Below, piece after piece: positions 32,001 through 42,351 of a stretch of 52,081 nucleotides of DNA. The first letter of the stretch is position 1, and each line of letters opens with the position of its first letter. The notes beneath the pieces were generated by a model that was not told where the DNA came from, did not search any database, and saw nothing but the letters and a program-made list of their open reading frames with translations. The stretch spans positions 1 through 52,081 of the forward strand of contig CAZXAX010000005.1 in NCBI GenBank assembly GCA_964638795.1, given 5' to 3'. A program made the position numbers and the translations under genes. This DNA is from CAIYHK01 sp964638795. GTDB lineage: Bacteria; Actinomycetota; Acidimicrobiia; Acidimicrobiales; Ilumatobacteraceae.

Positions 32001-33041
32001 ATGTGCGAGAGTTGGAGTATGCCGGTCCACCTGATTACGGGCGATGACCCGAGTCTCATCAGTGCTCAGATCACTCAGACCGTTGCGACCTTGGCGGGCG
32101 ACAACGACACCGCTTCTGTGCTTGAAGATCTCGATCTAGGGGCCGACACAATTGACGAACGAGAGCATGCTGTCAATTTGGTTATTGCATCTCTGGCTAC
32201 TCCAGCGTTTCTCACGCCGTTACGAATTGTTCTGGTGCGCAATCTGCAGGTACCCACCGCCGCCGAGGTCGGCTCTATCGCAGCAATACTCCCAGACATA
32301 GATCCCACAGTTGAGGCAGTATTCGTGTCGCAAGGTGGTCGCTTAGCCAAGGCATTCACTGATGCGTTCAAGGGAGTGGGCGGTGTGGAAATCGCCACCA
32401 AGGTTCCTGATCGGCAAAAGGATCGTTCGCTGTGGGTCGAGGAGCAATTCAGCCACGCAGGTTTGAAGTACGAGCCAGGTGCGATCGCTGCAGTGATGGG
32501 TTGGATCGGTAACGAGCCAGGCCGGTTGATGAGTGTGATTGACACCTTGAAGTCCACCTTTGGGGTCAAAGCAAAACTTTCCGCCGAAGACATCGCGCCT
32601 TTTCTTGGAGCAGCTGGCTCAGTAGCCCCTTGGGATCTAACCGACCCGATTGATAACGGTGATAGTCGTAAAGCGCTCACGATGCTTGCGCGCATGCTTG
32701 CTGGAAACGCTTACGCTGCGATGCAGATCATGGCAATCCTGCGCGGGCACTACGAGCCAATGCTGCAACTCGATGGGGCAGTTGTTTCCAATATGGATGA
32801 CGTTGAGTATCTGACCGGTAAGAAAGGTTTTCGTGCCGAGAAAATCTGGTCGCAGCAGCGCAGGTTAGGAAGCGAAGGAGTTTTTCGTGCTATCGAATTA
32901 CTCGCTGAAGCCGATATCGACCTGCGTGGTGGAAAAGATTGGGATGACAATCTCGTCTTGGAAGTTTTGGTGGCGCGACTTGCACGCTTGTCACCGCCAG
33001 CGGCTAGGAGCCAAAGCCGGAGAGTTACTTCGAAGCGTTGA
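32001..33041 (+). CDS. holA: DNA polymerase III, delta subunit
   Basis: A 346-residue clamp-loader subunit; it opens the beta clamp. It resembles HolA along its length: an early LITGDDPSLIS, a central TPLRIVLVRNLQVPT segment, and EPGRLMSVIDTLKS. The C-terminal helical collar is around LARMLAGNAYAAMQIMAILRGHYEPML. Sequence divergence is normal for this subunit. ATG 32001 is chosen because GTGAGGAG lies 6 nt upstream; the frame also opens at 31968 inside comEC. Its 3' end overlaps the opposing rpsT gene by 17 bp. The comEA-comEC-holA-rpsT-lepA order is the classical actinobacterial one. Confidence 0.9.
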   Translation: MCESWSMPVHLITGDDPSLISAQITQTVATLAGDNDTASVLEDLDLGADTIDEREHAVNLVIASLATPAFLTPLRIVLVRNLQVPTAAEVGSIAAILPDIDPTVEAVFVSQGGRLAKAFTDAFKGVGGVEIATKVPDRQKDRSLWVEEQFSHAGLKYEPGAIAAVMGWIGNEPGRLMSVIDTLKSTFGVKAKLSAEDIAPFLGAAGSVAPWDLTDPIDNGDSRKALTMLARMLAGNAYAAMQIMAILRGHYEPMLQLDGAVVSNMDDVEYLTGKKGFRAEKIWSQQRRLGSEGVFRAIELLAEADIDLRGGKDWDDNLVLEVLVARLARLSPPAARSQSRRVTSKR

Positions 33042-33279
33042 GCTTCTTCATGAGGCGGCTCTTGCGGCGCGCGGCCTCATTTTTGTGAATCACACCTTTG
33101 GCTGCTGCCATGTCGAGGCGCTTCACTGCAGTACGAAGATCTGCGTCAGCATTCTCTGAACCCGAGCTCGCAAGAGCCTTCTTGGTGCGGGTCTTCAATT
33201 CGCTCTTGACCGCCTTGTTGCGCTCTTCGCGCTTGGCGTTGGTAAGAACTCGCTTTTTCTGACTCTTGATATTCGCCAC
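33025..33279 (-). CDS. rpsT: 30S ribosomal protein S20
   Basis: An 84-residue basic protein beginning (GTG)ANIKSQKKRVLTNAK, the standard S20 start, and ending KSRLMKKLNASK. It binds 16S rRNA early in 30S assembly. GTG 33279 is chosen because it gives the conserved N-terminus; GAGAGG lies about 13 nt upstream. The frame opens further upstream to 33396 but those residues are not conserved. It is transcribed opposite to holA and divergent from lepA, across a 168-bp gap that holds its leader. Confidence 0.96.
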   Translation of the reverse strand: MANIKSQKKRVLTNAKREERNKAVKSELKTRTKKALASSGSENADADLRTAVKRLDMAAAKGVIHKNEAARRKSRLMKKLNASK

Positions 33280-33314
33280 TGCTGGCAACCTCTCGGTGTT
33301 GGTCCGGATGGAAT

Positions 33315-33352
33315 GAAAACGTTTTCCCTTATTTGGGAGCCTTGAAAGGCTA
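33315..33352 (-). promoter_or_regulatory. rpsT promoter and palindrome in its leader
   Basis: On the minus strand TAGCCT (33352-33347) is a likely -10, giving a leader of about 60 nt before GTG 33279. The leader includes the perfect 12-bp palindrome GAAAACGTTTTC (33315-33326). S20 synthesis is autoregulated in other bacteria; a link to this palindrome is a guess. On the plus strand TAGGCT at 33432-33437 may serve lepA. The rest of the gap shows nothing else. Confidence 0.4.
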
Positions 33353-33447
33353 GCAAGAAGCACTCTGTGAGCCCAACCCACGAAGATGAGACGCAAAAGC
33401 GCTCGGGAACCCTATTTACAAGGGTGGCAACTAGGCTGAATGAACTC

Positions 33448-35232
<1,785 letters not shown>

Positions 35233-35234
35233 CC

Positions 35235-36434
35235 GTGTCGGATTCCGGCGCCACCTTTAGGTCCCTCAAGCATCGCAACGCGCAGCTTTTCTTCATTGGG
35301 CTGATGATTTCCAATGTCGGCTCGTGGATGCAGCTGACCGCCACTTCAGTTCTCTTATATGAGTTGACGGGCGATGCAACCACACTCGGTGTGAACGCCG
35401 CCGCGCAGTTTCTGCCGATGTTGCTCCTTGGTATTTGGGCGGGGGCTATTGCTGATCGCGTGAATCGGCGCCGATTAACAATGATCACGCAAGCGGGCAT
35501 GGCGTTACAGGCGTTCCTTCTCGCCGGCATGGTGTTGATTGGAAACGTAAATGCACCTGCGGTTTATCTGCTGTCACTGTTTCTTGGCGTGGTCAGCGCA
35601 ATTGATAATCCCGCTAGACGCGGTCTTGTGATTGAACTCGTTGAGAAAGATGACATTTCAAATGCAATGTCACTTAATACGGCAGTGATGACTGGGTCAC
35701 GAATCTTTGGCCCAGCTTTGGCAGCATTATTAATCGGGCCACTCGGGCCGGGTTGGCTATTTTTTGGCAACGGTGTTTCATTTGCCGCGTTGATTGGCTC
35801 AATTGCAGCGATCGATGAACGCAAGCTCTACCGAACACCTCCAGCGCCACCTGGTGGCACTCCAGTGCGTGACGCATTTCGATATGTGCGTGGCCACTCA
35901 GAGCTGTTCCCAGTGTTCATTACTTTTTCCGTGGTTGCCACATTTGCTTTTAACTACAACGTGTCGCTTCCCAAACTTGCTGACCAGCGATGGGATTCCC
36001 CCGATGCTTACGGTTGGTTGTTGGCCGCGGTGAGTTTCGGAAGTCTGCTCGGTGCTTTGGTCGGCGCAAAGCAGCACACGCTCACATACAAGTGGTTCAC
36101 CCTCGCTGGGGTAATGCTGGCAGTAGGGAACATCTCAATGGCGTGGGCGCCGAATCTGCCTCTTGCATTTGTTGCAGCACTGCCACTTGGCGCTGGGGGC
36201 GCGGCGTTTGTGGCGGCCAGCAACTCGATCTCGCAATACGACGCCCCACCAGACATGCGCAGCCGCATGCTTGCACTCGTTGCCGTGGCATTTCTGGGTT
36301 CAACTCCGATTGGAGGCCCGATAACGGGTTGGGTGGCAGATCATGTGAGCGTGGAGTGGTCGCTTGGCTACGGCGGGGTCATAACCTTTGCTTGCATGGC
36401 ATGGTTGGCATTTAGAACAGACGTGGTCAAGTGA
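35235..36434 (+). CDS. MFS transporter, DHA3/EntS-like exporter
   Basis: A 399-residue major facilitator with about 11-12 hydrophobic segments. N-terminal features are FFIGLMISNVGSWMQLTATSVLLYELTG, typical of the MFS_3 (enterobactin-exporter-like) group, and the cytoplasmic loop GIWAGAIADRVNRRR. A second-half loop is present around QYDAPPDMRSRML. The substrate is unknown; relatives export siderophores or drugs. GTG 35235 is preferred; a TTG overlapping the lepA stop gives two more residues. Its stop overlaps the photolyase start by 4 bp. Confidence 0.88.
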   Translation: MSDSGATFRSLKHRNAQLFFIGLMISNVGSWMQLTATSVLLYELTGDATTLGVNAAAQFLPMLLLGIWAGAIADRVNRRRLTMITQAGMALQAFLLAGMVLIGNVNAPAVYLLSLFLGVVSAIDNPARRGLVIELVEKDDISNAMSLNTAVMTGSRIFGPALAALLIGPLGPGWLFFGNGVSFAALIGSIAAIDERKLYRTPPAPPGGTPVRDAFRYVRGHSELFPVFITFSVVATFAFNYNVSLPKLADQRWDSPDAYGWLLAAVSFGSLLGALVGAKQHTLTYKWFTLAGVMLAVGNISMAWAPNLPLAFVAALPLGAGGAAFVAASNSISQYDAPPDMRSRMLALVAVAFLGSTPIGGPITGWVADHVSVEWSLGYGGVITFACMAWLAFRTDVVK

Positions 36435-37771
36435 GCACCGCAATTCACTGGTTCCGTCGCGACCTTCGGGTGGCAGATAACCCATCGTTGGCTGCGGCAT
36501 GCTCCCACGGTGAGGTCATTCCGGTCTTCATTCTCGATCCTGAATTCATGGATCGACCCGTGACGCCCCGAACTCATTTTCTATTTTCAGCACTGCGGTC
36601 GCTAAACGACTCGCTCGGCGGTGCATTGGTGGTGCGAACAGGCTCTCCCGCACAGGTTTTGTGTGATCTTGCACAAACCACCGGAGCCACCGACGTTTAT
36701 TGCGCAAAGGATTTCGCGCCCTACGGTCGACGACGCGATGGAGAAGTGGCTGCCGCCCTGAAAGAGCACGGAGTGAAGCTTCGAGGAATTGGATCGCCAT
36801 ATGCGGTTGATCCTGGGGTGGTGCTCAAAGATGACGGCACACCGCTTGCTGTTTTCACCCCATATTTCAAGCGTTGGATGAATATCGGATGGGCAGATCC
36901 TATTGAGACTCCAAAAGCATGTTGGGCAACAGGTATTGCATCTGAAAACCTGCCAGACATCGAAACGATTCCGCATTCGCTTCCCATTGCAAGCGAGAAA
37001 GCTGCATGGGAGCGATGGGATGTTTTCTCTGGAACTGCACTCGCTGGCTATCCCGATAATCGAAACTCGCCTGGTATTGATGGCACGAGCATGATGTCGC
37101 CATATCTTCGTTTCGGTTTGGTGCATCCACGCCAATTGCTCGCAGAATCCCACCCGCATGACGTCAACAAGAGTTTTGTCAGCGAGATCTGTTGGCGCGA
37201 GTTCTACGCAGACGTGTTGTTCAATAAACCACAGACCGCGTGGGAAAACCTGCAGGCGAAAATGAATGCGCTCCCGCACGATTCAGGACCAATCGCCGAA
37301 GAGCGATTCAAAGCTTGGTGCGCGGGCCGAACTGGCTATCCGATAGTCGATGCTGGTATGCGCCAACTACTCGCCACGGGTTGGATGCACAATCGGGTTC
37401 GCATGATCGTGGCTAGTTTCCTCGTCAAGGATCTGCACTTGCCGTGGCAGTGGGGTGCGCGTTACTTCATGCGTCACCTTGTTGATGGTGACTTGGCATC
37501 GAACAATCATGGCTGGCAATGGACAGCTGGTACGGGCACAGATGCAGCTCCTTATTTCCGCGTGTTCAACCCAACGATGCAGTCTGAAAAATTCGACCCA
37601 CCAGGGGACTACATCCGTCGGTGGGTGCCAGAACTTGAAGACTGCCAAGCAATTCACGCCCCTTCCACAGCCGATGCGGGTGTCCCTTCGGGTTATGTGG
37701 CACCGATTGTCGACCATTCGGTGGAGCGAGATGAGTCGCTTCGCAGATACAAAATCGTGTCGGGCAAATAA
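36431..37771 (+). CDS. phr: Deoxyribodipyrimidine photolyase
   Basis: A 446-residue class I photolyase/cryptochrome-type protein. The N-terminal antenna domain (about 1-130) begins IHWFRRDLRVADNPSL. The FAD domain has FVSEICWREFYADVLF, GRTGYPIVDAGMRQL, the GWMHNRVRMIVASFLVK block and the family-defining NNHGWQWTAGTGTDAAPYFRVFNP region. It repairs UV-made pyrimidine dimers using blue light, which fits a sunlit habitat. It starts with GTG in a GTGA overlap with the MFS gene. CPD versus 6-4 specificity cannot be proved, but the motifs favour CPD. Confidence 0.95.
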   Translation: MSTAIHWFRRDLRVADNPSLAAACSHGEVIPVFILDPEFMDRPVTPRTHFLFSALRSLNDSLGGALVVRTGSPAQVLCDLAQTTGATDVYCAKDFAPYGRRRDGEVAAALKEHGVKLRGIGSPYAVDPGVVLKDDGTPLAVFTPYFKRWMNIGWADPIETPKACWATGIASENLPDIETIPHSLPIASEKAAWERWDVFSGTALAGYPDNRNSPGIDGTSMMSPYLRFGLVHPRQLLAESHPHDVNKSFVSEICWREFYADVLFNKPQTAWENLQAKMNALPHDSGPIAEERFKAWCAGRTGYPIVDAGMRQLLATGWMHNRVRMIVASFLVKDLHLPWQWGARYFMRHLVDGDLASNNHGWQWTAGTGTDAAPYFRVFNPTMQSEKFDPPGDYIRRWVPELEDCQAIHAPSTADAGVPSGYVAPIVDHSVERDESLRRYKIVSGK

Positions 37772-37776
37772 ACTCA

Positions 37777-38778
37777 ATGCCGATGTTGGACGAGCGTAAG
37801 ACCGCGATCCTGATGGCTGTGGTGCAGGAGTACATCGCCACGGCTCAACCCGTTGGCTCATCACACATCGCCCAAGTTTCAGGAATCAAGGTTTCGCCTG
37901 CGACGGTACGCAACGACATGGCTTCGCTCGAACAAGACGGTTACCTTGCTCAGCCCCACACCTCTGCGGGTCGCGTTCCCACAGATAAGGGATATCGGTT
38001 GTTTGTCGACCAGATCGCGCCACAGGGCGGTGTTGATGCCCAAACTCGTCAACAAGTAGGCACATTCTTTGATTCAACGCACGGTCGCCTTGAGGAACTT
38101 CTTCAGAACACAACCCATCTTCTCGCTGACCTAACCAAATACGCCGCAGTTGCTGTTGGGCCGAAGGCCGAAGTCGCAGTCATGCGCTCTGTTCAAGTGG
38201 TCGGATTGAGTGCATCCAATGCAACTGTTGTTGTGGTGCTATCGAATGGTTCGGTTGAAAGTGCCACGATTGAGCTGCCCGACGGTGCGGGGCAAACCCA
38301 CCTAGGGGCAGCAACTGTGCATCTTTCGAATGCCCTCGTGGGTAAATCAATGTCTGGTGAAATCAACGTCATGGCAACGGGAGAGGACCTCGTTGATTCA
38401 ATCTGCAAGCGTGCGATGGACGCAATTGTTTCACATGCCGCAGATCAGCCGGTTTACATGGGAGGCGCCAGTGCGATGGCCAGAGCATTCGATGCAGTTG
38501 ACACCGTGCGGGCAATTCTCGGCACCCTTGAGCAGCAATATGTAGTTGTTTCGCTCGTGCGTGATGTTCTCGGTCGCGGATTGAGCGTGGCCATCGGTGG
38601 CGAGCACGGTGTTGAGCCCCTTGCGGCGTGTTCTGTGATTGTTGCTCCAGTAGTGGCTGACGGAGAGCACATCGGCACGGTTGGAGTTCTGGGGCCCACT
38701 CGCATGAACTACCCGAAGGCGATGGCCACCGTGGGTGTTGTAAGCGATGAACTCGGCCGACGGCTGTCCGAAAGCTGA
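37777..38778 (+). CDS. hrcA: Heat-inducible transcription repressor HrcA
   Basis: A 333-residue repressor. The N-terminal winged helix (about 1-75) has LDERKTAILMAVVQEYI, QPVGSSHIA, and the conserved VSPATVRNDMASLEQDGYLAQPHTSAGRVPT. GAF-like and C-terminal dimerisation parts follow, with GLSVAIGGEHG and GVLGPTRMNYPKAM near the end. HrcA represses groE/dnaK genes at CIRCE elements with help from GroEL. No CIRCE was found near this gene. dnaJ follows after 6 bp, as in most actinobacteria. Confidence 0.95.
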   Translation: MPMLDERKTAILMAVVQEYIATAQPVGSSHIAQVSGIKVSPATVRNDMASLEQDGYLAQPHTSAGRVPTDKGYRLFVDQIAPQGGVDAQTRQQVGTFFDSTHGRLEELLQNTTHLLADLTKYAAVAVGPKAEVAVMRSVQVVGLSASNATVVVVLSNGSVESATIELPDGAGQTHLGAATVHLSNALVGKSMSGEINVMATGEDLVDSICKRAMDAIVSHAADQPVYMGGASAMARAFDAVDTVRAILGTLEQQYVVVSLVRDVLGRGLSVAIGGEHGVEPLAACSVIVAPVVADGEHIGTVGVLGPTRMNYPKAMATVGVVSDELGRRLSES

Positions 38779-38784
38779 TTTCAG

Positions 38785-39912
38785 ATGGCGACGGATTTTT
38801 ATCAAGTGCTCGGCGTGCAACGCAACGCCTCGTCTGATGCGATCAAGAAGGCTTATCGAGTTAAGGCTCGCGAGTTTCACCCTGATTCAAATCCAGATGA
38901 CCCACAGGCTGAAGAGCGTTTCAAAGAAGTTGCGCGTGCGTACGAAGTGCTGTCGGATCCTGATTCCCGCGCTCGGTATGACCGTTATGGCGAAGATGGG
39001 CTCAGTGGCGCCGGTATGGCTGACGGCTTCGGTGCTGGTGGCCTTGGTGATCTTTTCGGCTCGATCTTTGGGGATGCATTTTCCTTCACGGGAGGTGCGC
39101 AATCAGGACCACCGCGGGGTCAGGACATCGAGGCGTATGCCGATATCTCGCTCGCGCATGTGATCACTGGTGGTGCAGTGCCAGTCGAAGTGCGCACTGC
39201 GGTGCGTTGTGATGACTGCAATGGCTCTGGTGCTGGAGAAGGAACCAAACCGGTGAGTTGCAGCGATTGCGCAGGCACGGGGCAGCAACGCAGAGTGCGA
39301 AACAGCATGCTTGGCCAAATGATCACCACTTCGCCGTGTCAACGCTGTGGTGGTATCGGCGAAGTTGTAGTTACACCGTGTAAGTCGTGCGGTGGCGACG
39401 GTCGCAAGATCACCAACGTCACCTATCAAGTCGATATTCCAGCAGGTGTCGACACTGGGCAAACTTTGCGTCTTAGTGGGTGCGGGGCGGTGGGTCCGCG
39501 TGGCGGTGGCACAGGAGATTTGTATGTGCATGCACGCGTTGCCCGCGATGAAATTTTCTCCCGCGACGGCTTTGACCTTGTCACGGTGCTGCCGATCAGC
39601 TTTGCTCAGGCAGTTCTGGGTTTCACCATGAACATCGATACTTTCGACGGCGAAAAGAAACTCACCGTACCCAAAGGCACTCAACCCCACACGGAATTGG
39701 TGCTTCCAGGGCTCGGTATTCCAAGACTCAATCAACGCGGTAGGGCAGGAGGTCGCGGCGACTTGCGTGTAATTGTCACAGTTGAAGTGCCAACCAAGCC
39801 CAGCGCAGAAGAACTCGAGTTGATTACGCGTCTGGCGGAATTGAATGGCGATGACACCGGCGATGGCTCCAAGAGCTTGATTGATCGACTGAAACGGCCG
39901 CGGCGTGATTGA
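38785..39912 (+). CDS. dnaJ: Chaperone DnaJ
   Basis: A 375-residue type I DnaJ, co-chaperone of DnaK. The J domain (about 1-70) has the HPD motif in REFHPDSNPDD. A Gly-rich linker follows. The zinc domain (about 140-215) has four CxxC modules: CDDCNGSG, CSDCAGTG, CQRCGGIG and CKSCGGDG. The two beta-sandwich substrate domains end before a short tail. It is the HrcA-linked copy (often named dnaJ2 in actinobacteria); no dnaK-grpE lies in the window. It overlaps rsmE by 8 bp. Confidence 0.96.
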   Translation: MATDFYQVLGVQRNASSDAIKKAYRVKAREFHPDSNPDDPQAEERFKEVARAYEVLSDPDSRARYDRYGEDGLSGAGMADGFGAGGLGDLFGSIFGDAFSFTGGAQSGPPRGQDIEAYADISLAHVITGGAVPVEVRTAVRCDDCNGSGAGEGTKPVSCSDCAGTGQQRRVRNSMLGQMITTSPCQRCGGIGEVVVTPCKSCGGDGRKITNVTYQVDIPAGVDTGQTLRLSGCGAVGPRGGGTGDLYVHARVARDEIFSRDGFDLVTVLPISFAQAVLGFTMNIDTFDGEKKLTVPKGTQPHTELVLPGLGIPRLNQRGRAGGRGDLRVIVTVEVPTKPSAEELELITRLAELNGDDTGDGSKSLIDRLKRPRRD

Positions 39913-40585
39913 CGAACTCCGAAACAGTGCCGCTCACTGTTTCGTGTCCGATCTTCAGAATCCGATTCTCGAGGAAGCTGATCTCCACCATGTGCGCAAA
40001 GTGCTTCGTGTGCGCGATGGAGAGCGCATCACTCTCAGTGATGGCAATGGCCAATGGTGTAGTGCCTACTTCACAAAGTCAGGAATCTTGCGTGACGGCG
40101 AGATCTTCCTCGCGGCTCATCCCGCGCGCAGCCGTATCGCGGTAGTGCCACTCAAAGGTGATCGCACCGAACTTGTCGTACAAAAAGCAACCGAGATTGG
40201 TATCGCTGAGATCGTCATAGTCGAGCCCACTGCGCGCTCAGTTGTCCGGTGGGACGAACGCAAACAGAAGTCCGAGATGCAACGCCTTTCGCGAATCGCT
40301 CGGGAGGCTTCAATGCAATCGCGGCGAGTGTTCTTGCCTCAAGTGATCGGGCCGAAACCGATTAAGGAATTGGCTGGAGATGGGTTTGCCGTGGCTGAGC
40401 CTGGTGCGAGTGGCGATTTCTTAGGGCTTTCTGTTTTGATTGGGCCCGAAGGTGGTTTCACTGACGAAGAGCTGGGGTTATTCAATCACTCGGTGGATCT
40501 TGGGCAGACAATTCTGCGTGCAGAAACCGCAGCGATTGTTGCATCAGCACTCGTAATGGCAAATACAAAGCGGTTGATCCAATGA
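39905..40585 (+). CDS. rsmE: 16S rRNA (uracil-1498-N3)-methyltransferase
   Basis: A 226-residue SPOUT-class methyltransferase that modifies U1498 of 16S rRNA in the decoding region. It has an N-terminal PUA-like part (DLHHVRKVLRVRDGERITLSDGNG), a central QKATEIGIAEIVIVEPTARSV stretch, and the knot motifs VLIGPEGGFTDEEL and LGQTILRAETAAI. The length is slightly short of the usual 240-250. It starts with GTG inside the dnaJ end and overlaps the next gene by 4 bp. Confidence 0.95.
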   Translation: MIDELRNSAAHCFVSDLQNPILEEADLHHVRKVLRVRDGERITLSDGNGQWCSAYFTKSGILRDGEIFLAAHPARSRIAVVPLKGDRTELVVQKATEIGIAEIVIVEPTARSVVRWDERKQKSEMQRLSRIAREASMQSRRVFLPQVIGPKPIKELAGDGFAVAEPGASGDFLGLSVLIGPEGGFTDEELGLFNHSVDLGQTILRAETAAIVASALVMANTKRLIQ

Positions 40586-41097
40586 GTGAAGAAGATCTCG
40601 ATGCTCCAACCGCGTTCACCAAAATGGTGGGTGAGCGCATTAGGGCGATTCGTAAGCAGCGGCGCTGGTCACTTGGTGAACTCGAAGCACAGTCCAATAA
40701 CGAGTTCAAAGCCTCGGTGGTCGGTGCTTATGAACGCGGCGAGCGCGCGATATCAGTGCCTCGCCTTGAGGGTCTCGCGAGACTTCTCGGTGTACCAGTA
40801 GATCAGTTGCTCCCAACATCAACTGAGCGCGTGAGTGATTCCAGAAGCAGCTCTGCTCCTGTGAAGTTACGAATCGATGTGGCCAAACTTTCCACTTTTG
40901 ACGGTGCTGAATTCAAGATGCTGGAGCGTTATCTCAGAATGCTTCAGGTAAAGCGCCAGGACTTCAATGGCAAAGTAATCACCGTTCGCTCAGACGATTG
41001 GCGAGCCATTGCAGTGATGCTTGATTGCGAAGTTGACCAAGTTGGTGATCGATTGGGTGAGCTCGATCTGTTGTTCGTTCCGCCTGCAGCACAGTGA
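40582..41097 (+). CDS. bldD: BldD-like transcriptional regulator with c-di-GMP-binding signature
   Basis: A 171-residue protein with the two BldD parts. The N-terminal XRE helix-turn-helix is at about 13-78 (GERIRAIRKQRRWSLGELE, VVGAYERGERAISVPRLEGLA). A C-terminal domain at about 95-165 follows. That domain contains Arg125-x-Asp127, eight residues, then Arg136-x-x-Asp139 (RQDFNGKVITVRSDD), which matches the RXD-X8-RXXD c-di-GMP signature described for Streptomyces BldD. There, tetrameric c-di-GMP joins two BldD subunits, which then repress development genes. Here the gene is locked by 4-bp overlaps between rsmE and hemW. Direct targets are unknown. Confidence 0.85.
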   Translation: MSEEDLDAPTAFTKMVGERIRAIRKQRRWSLGELEAQSNNEFKASVVGAYERGERAISVPRLEGLARLLGVPVDQLLPTSTERVSDSRSSSAPVKLRIDVAKLSTFDGAEFKMLERYLRMLQVKRQDFNGKVITVRSDDWRAIAVMLDCEVDQVGDRLGELDLLFVPPAAQ

Positions 41098-42191
41098 AAA
41101 GCACTTTGCCGCCACCGGATCAATTCGGGGTTTATCTTCACATCCCATTTTGTTCTCGGCGCTGTGACTATTGCGCCTTCGCAACCTGGGATGACCGTGG
41201 ACATCTCCAAGCGCAGTACATGGCGGCATTGTTGCGTGATGTTGAGCAAGCCGTTGCCAACGGAATGCAAACAGTTGACACCGTGTTTGTCGGCGGAGGA
41301 ACCCCTTCACTGGTAGACCCTGATCAGTTGATGTCTGTGATCAACGCACTTCCATTGTCGCTAAAACCTGAAATCACAATTGAATGCAATCCAGACAACG
41401 TGTCCGAATCACTTATGCATGCCTATAAGAGGGGTGGGGCAACGCGAATCAGTCTTGGTGTGCAATCAATGCGCACCAATGTGCTCAAGATTTTGGGTCG
41501 CGAACACAATCCTGAGAATGTGCGCACTGCAGTTGAATCCGCTAAGGCTGCCGGTATTGAAGAAATCAATCTGGATCTCATTTACGGATCCGTAGGGGAG
41601 TCAATTGATGATGTGCGCTCGACTATTGGCGAAGTGGTTGCTCTCCAGCCAACGCACGTGTCTGCATATGGCCTAACTGTGGAGCCCGGAACTCCACTGT
41701 CTCGCGATCCTTCGCGCTTTCCTGATGATGACGACGAAGCCGACAAGTACCTGGTCATTGATTCGCTTCTTGAAGATGCTGGCTATGCGAACTATGAAAT
41801 CAGTAACTGGTCACGGAATGGCTCAGAGTGCCGGCACAATCTTCTCTACTGGCGCCAAGGCAACTATCTCGGATTTGGATGTGCTGCGCATTCGCATGTC
41901 AGTGGCCGCCGCTCGTGGAACGTGCGCACCCCTGATCGATACATCGATTTGGTCGCAGGTGGCGAATCACGCGAAGCATCTTTTGAGGACCTGAGTGTGG
42001 AGGCGAGAGCCCTTGAAGCGCTGCAGTTGGCATTACGCATGCGCGATGGAATCAGTGAGAACCATCTTTCTGCCGTTGATCTCGAGATGCTTGAGGAATT
42101 CTTGATTCGTGAAAATGGCAGGATGCGCCTCAATCCTCGTGGGCGCCTTGTGGCCAATGAAATTGCTGTGCGTCTCGTTGCTGGGTCTTGA
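41094..42191 (+). CDS. hemW: Radical SAM protein HemW (heme chaperone/coproporphyrinogen oxidase-like)
   Basis: A 365-residue radical SAM protein. The 4Fe-4S site CxxxCxxC is in IPFCSRRCDYCAFA near residues 17-28. The SAM-binding VFVGGGTPSLV, the TIECNPDNV block and ISLGVQSM follow. A C-terminal HemN-like winged part (about 280-365) is also present. HemW proteins have HNLLYWRQGNYLGFGCAAHS, seen here, and lack the extra cysteine of the true oxidase HemN motif. HemW is thought to insert heme into respiratory enzymes. It starts with GTG overlapping the bldD-like stop. In other actinobacteria hemW stands before hrcA; here it ends the run. Confidence 0.93.
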   Translation: MKSTLPPPDQFGVYLHIPFCSRRCDYCAFATWDDRGHLQAQYMAALLRDVEQAVANGMQTVDTVFVGGGTPSLVDPDQLMSVINALPLSLKPEITIECNPDNVSESLMHAYKRGGATRISLGVQSMRTNVLKILGREHNPENVRTAVESAKAAGIEEINLDLIYGSVGESIDDVRSTIGEVVALQPTHVSAYGLTVEPGTPLSRDPSRFPDDDDEADKYLVIDSLLEDAGYANYEISNWSRNGSECRHNLLYWRQGNYLGFGCAAHSHVSGRRSWNVRTPDRYIDLVAGGESREASFEDLSVEARALEALQLALRMRDGISENHLSAVDLEMLEEFLIRENGRMRLNPRGRLVANEIAVRLVAGS

Positions 42192-42225
42192 AAACTCCGA
42201 AATGCCCGCAACACTGGCTCGCTGC

Positions 42226-42231
42226 TAGCCT
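42226..42231 (+). promoter_or_regulatory. -10 box (TAGCCT) before tRNA-Val
   Basis: TAGCCT lies 28 nt before the mature tRNA 5' end, leaving a precursor leader of about 20 nt. No clear -35 is seen at normal spacing. Confidence 0.35.
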
Positions 42232-42259
42232 GAGTTCCACCTAATAGGCATTGCCTTTA

Positions 42260-42336
42260 GGGCGCGTAGCTCAGTTGGTTAGAGCGCTACCATGACACGG
42301 TAGAGGTCCCGGGTTCGAGTCCCGTCGTGCCCACCA
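42260..42336 (+). tRNA. tRNA-Val(GAC)
   Basis: A class I cloverleaf of 77 nt including an encoded CCA end. The acceptor pairs GGGCGCG with CGTGCCC (one G-U pair). The D arm is GCTC/GAGC. The anticodon stem CTACC/GGTAG holds loop ATGACAC with anticodon GAC. The T arm CCGGG/CCCGT-type stem holds TTCGAGT. It reads GUC and GUU. The double-TetR gene starts 15 nt after it. Confidence 0.95.
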
Positions 42337-42351
42337 CGCAGAGGGGTTTGC

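Noticed and set aside
37700..37790. CIRCE element expected near hrcA
   Set aside because: No TTAGCACTC-N9-GAGTGCTAA-like repeat was found here; HrcA targets are presumably at groE elsewhere.
37367..37864. 165-residue antisense open frame over the photolyase end and hrcA start
   Set aside because: It conflicts with the strongly conserved photolyase FAD region and the HrcA N-terminus.
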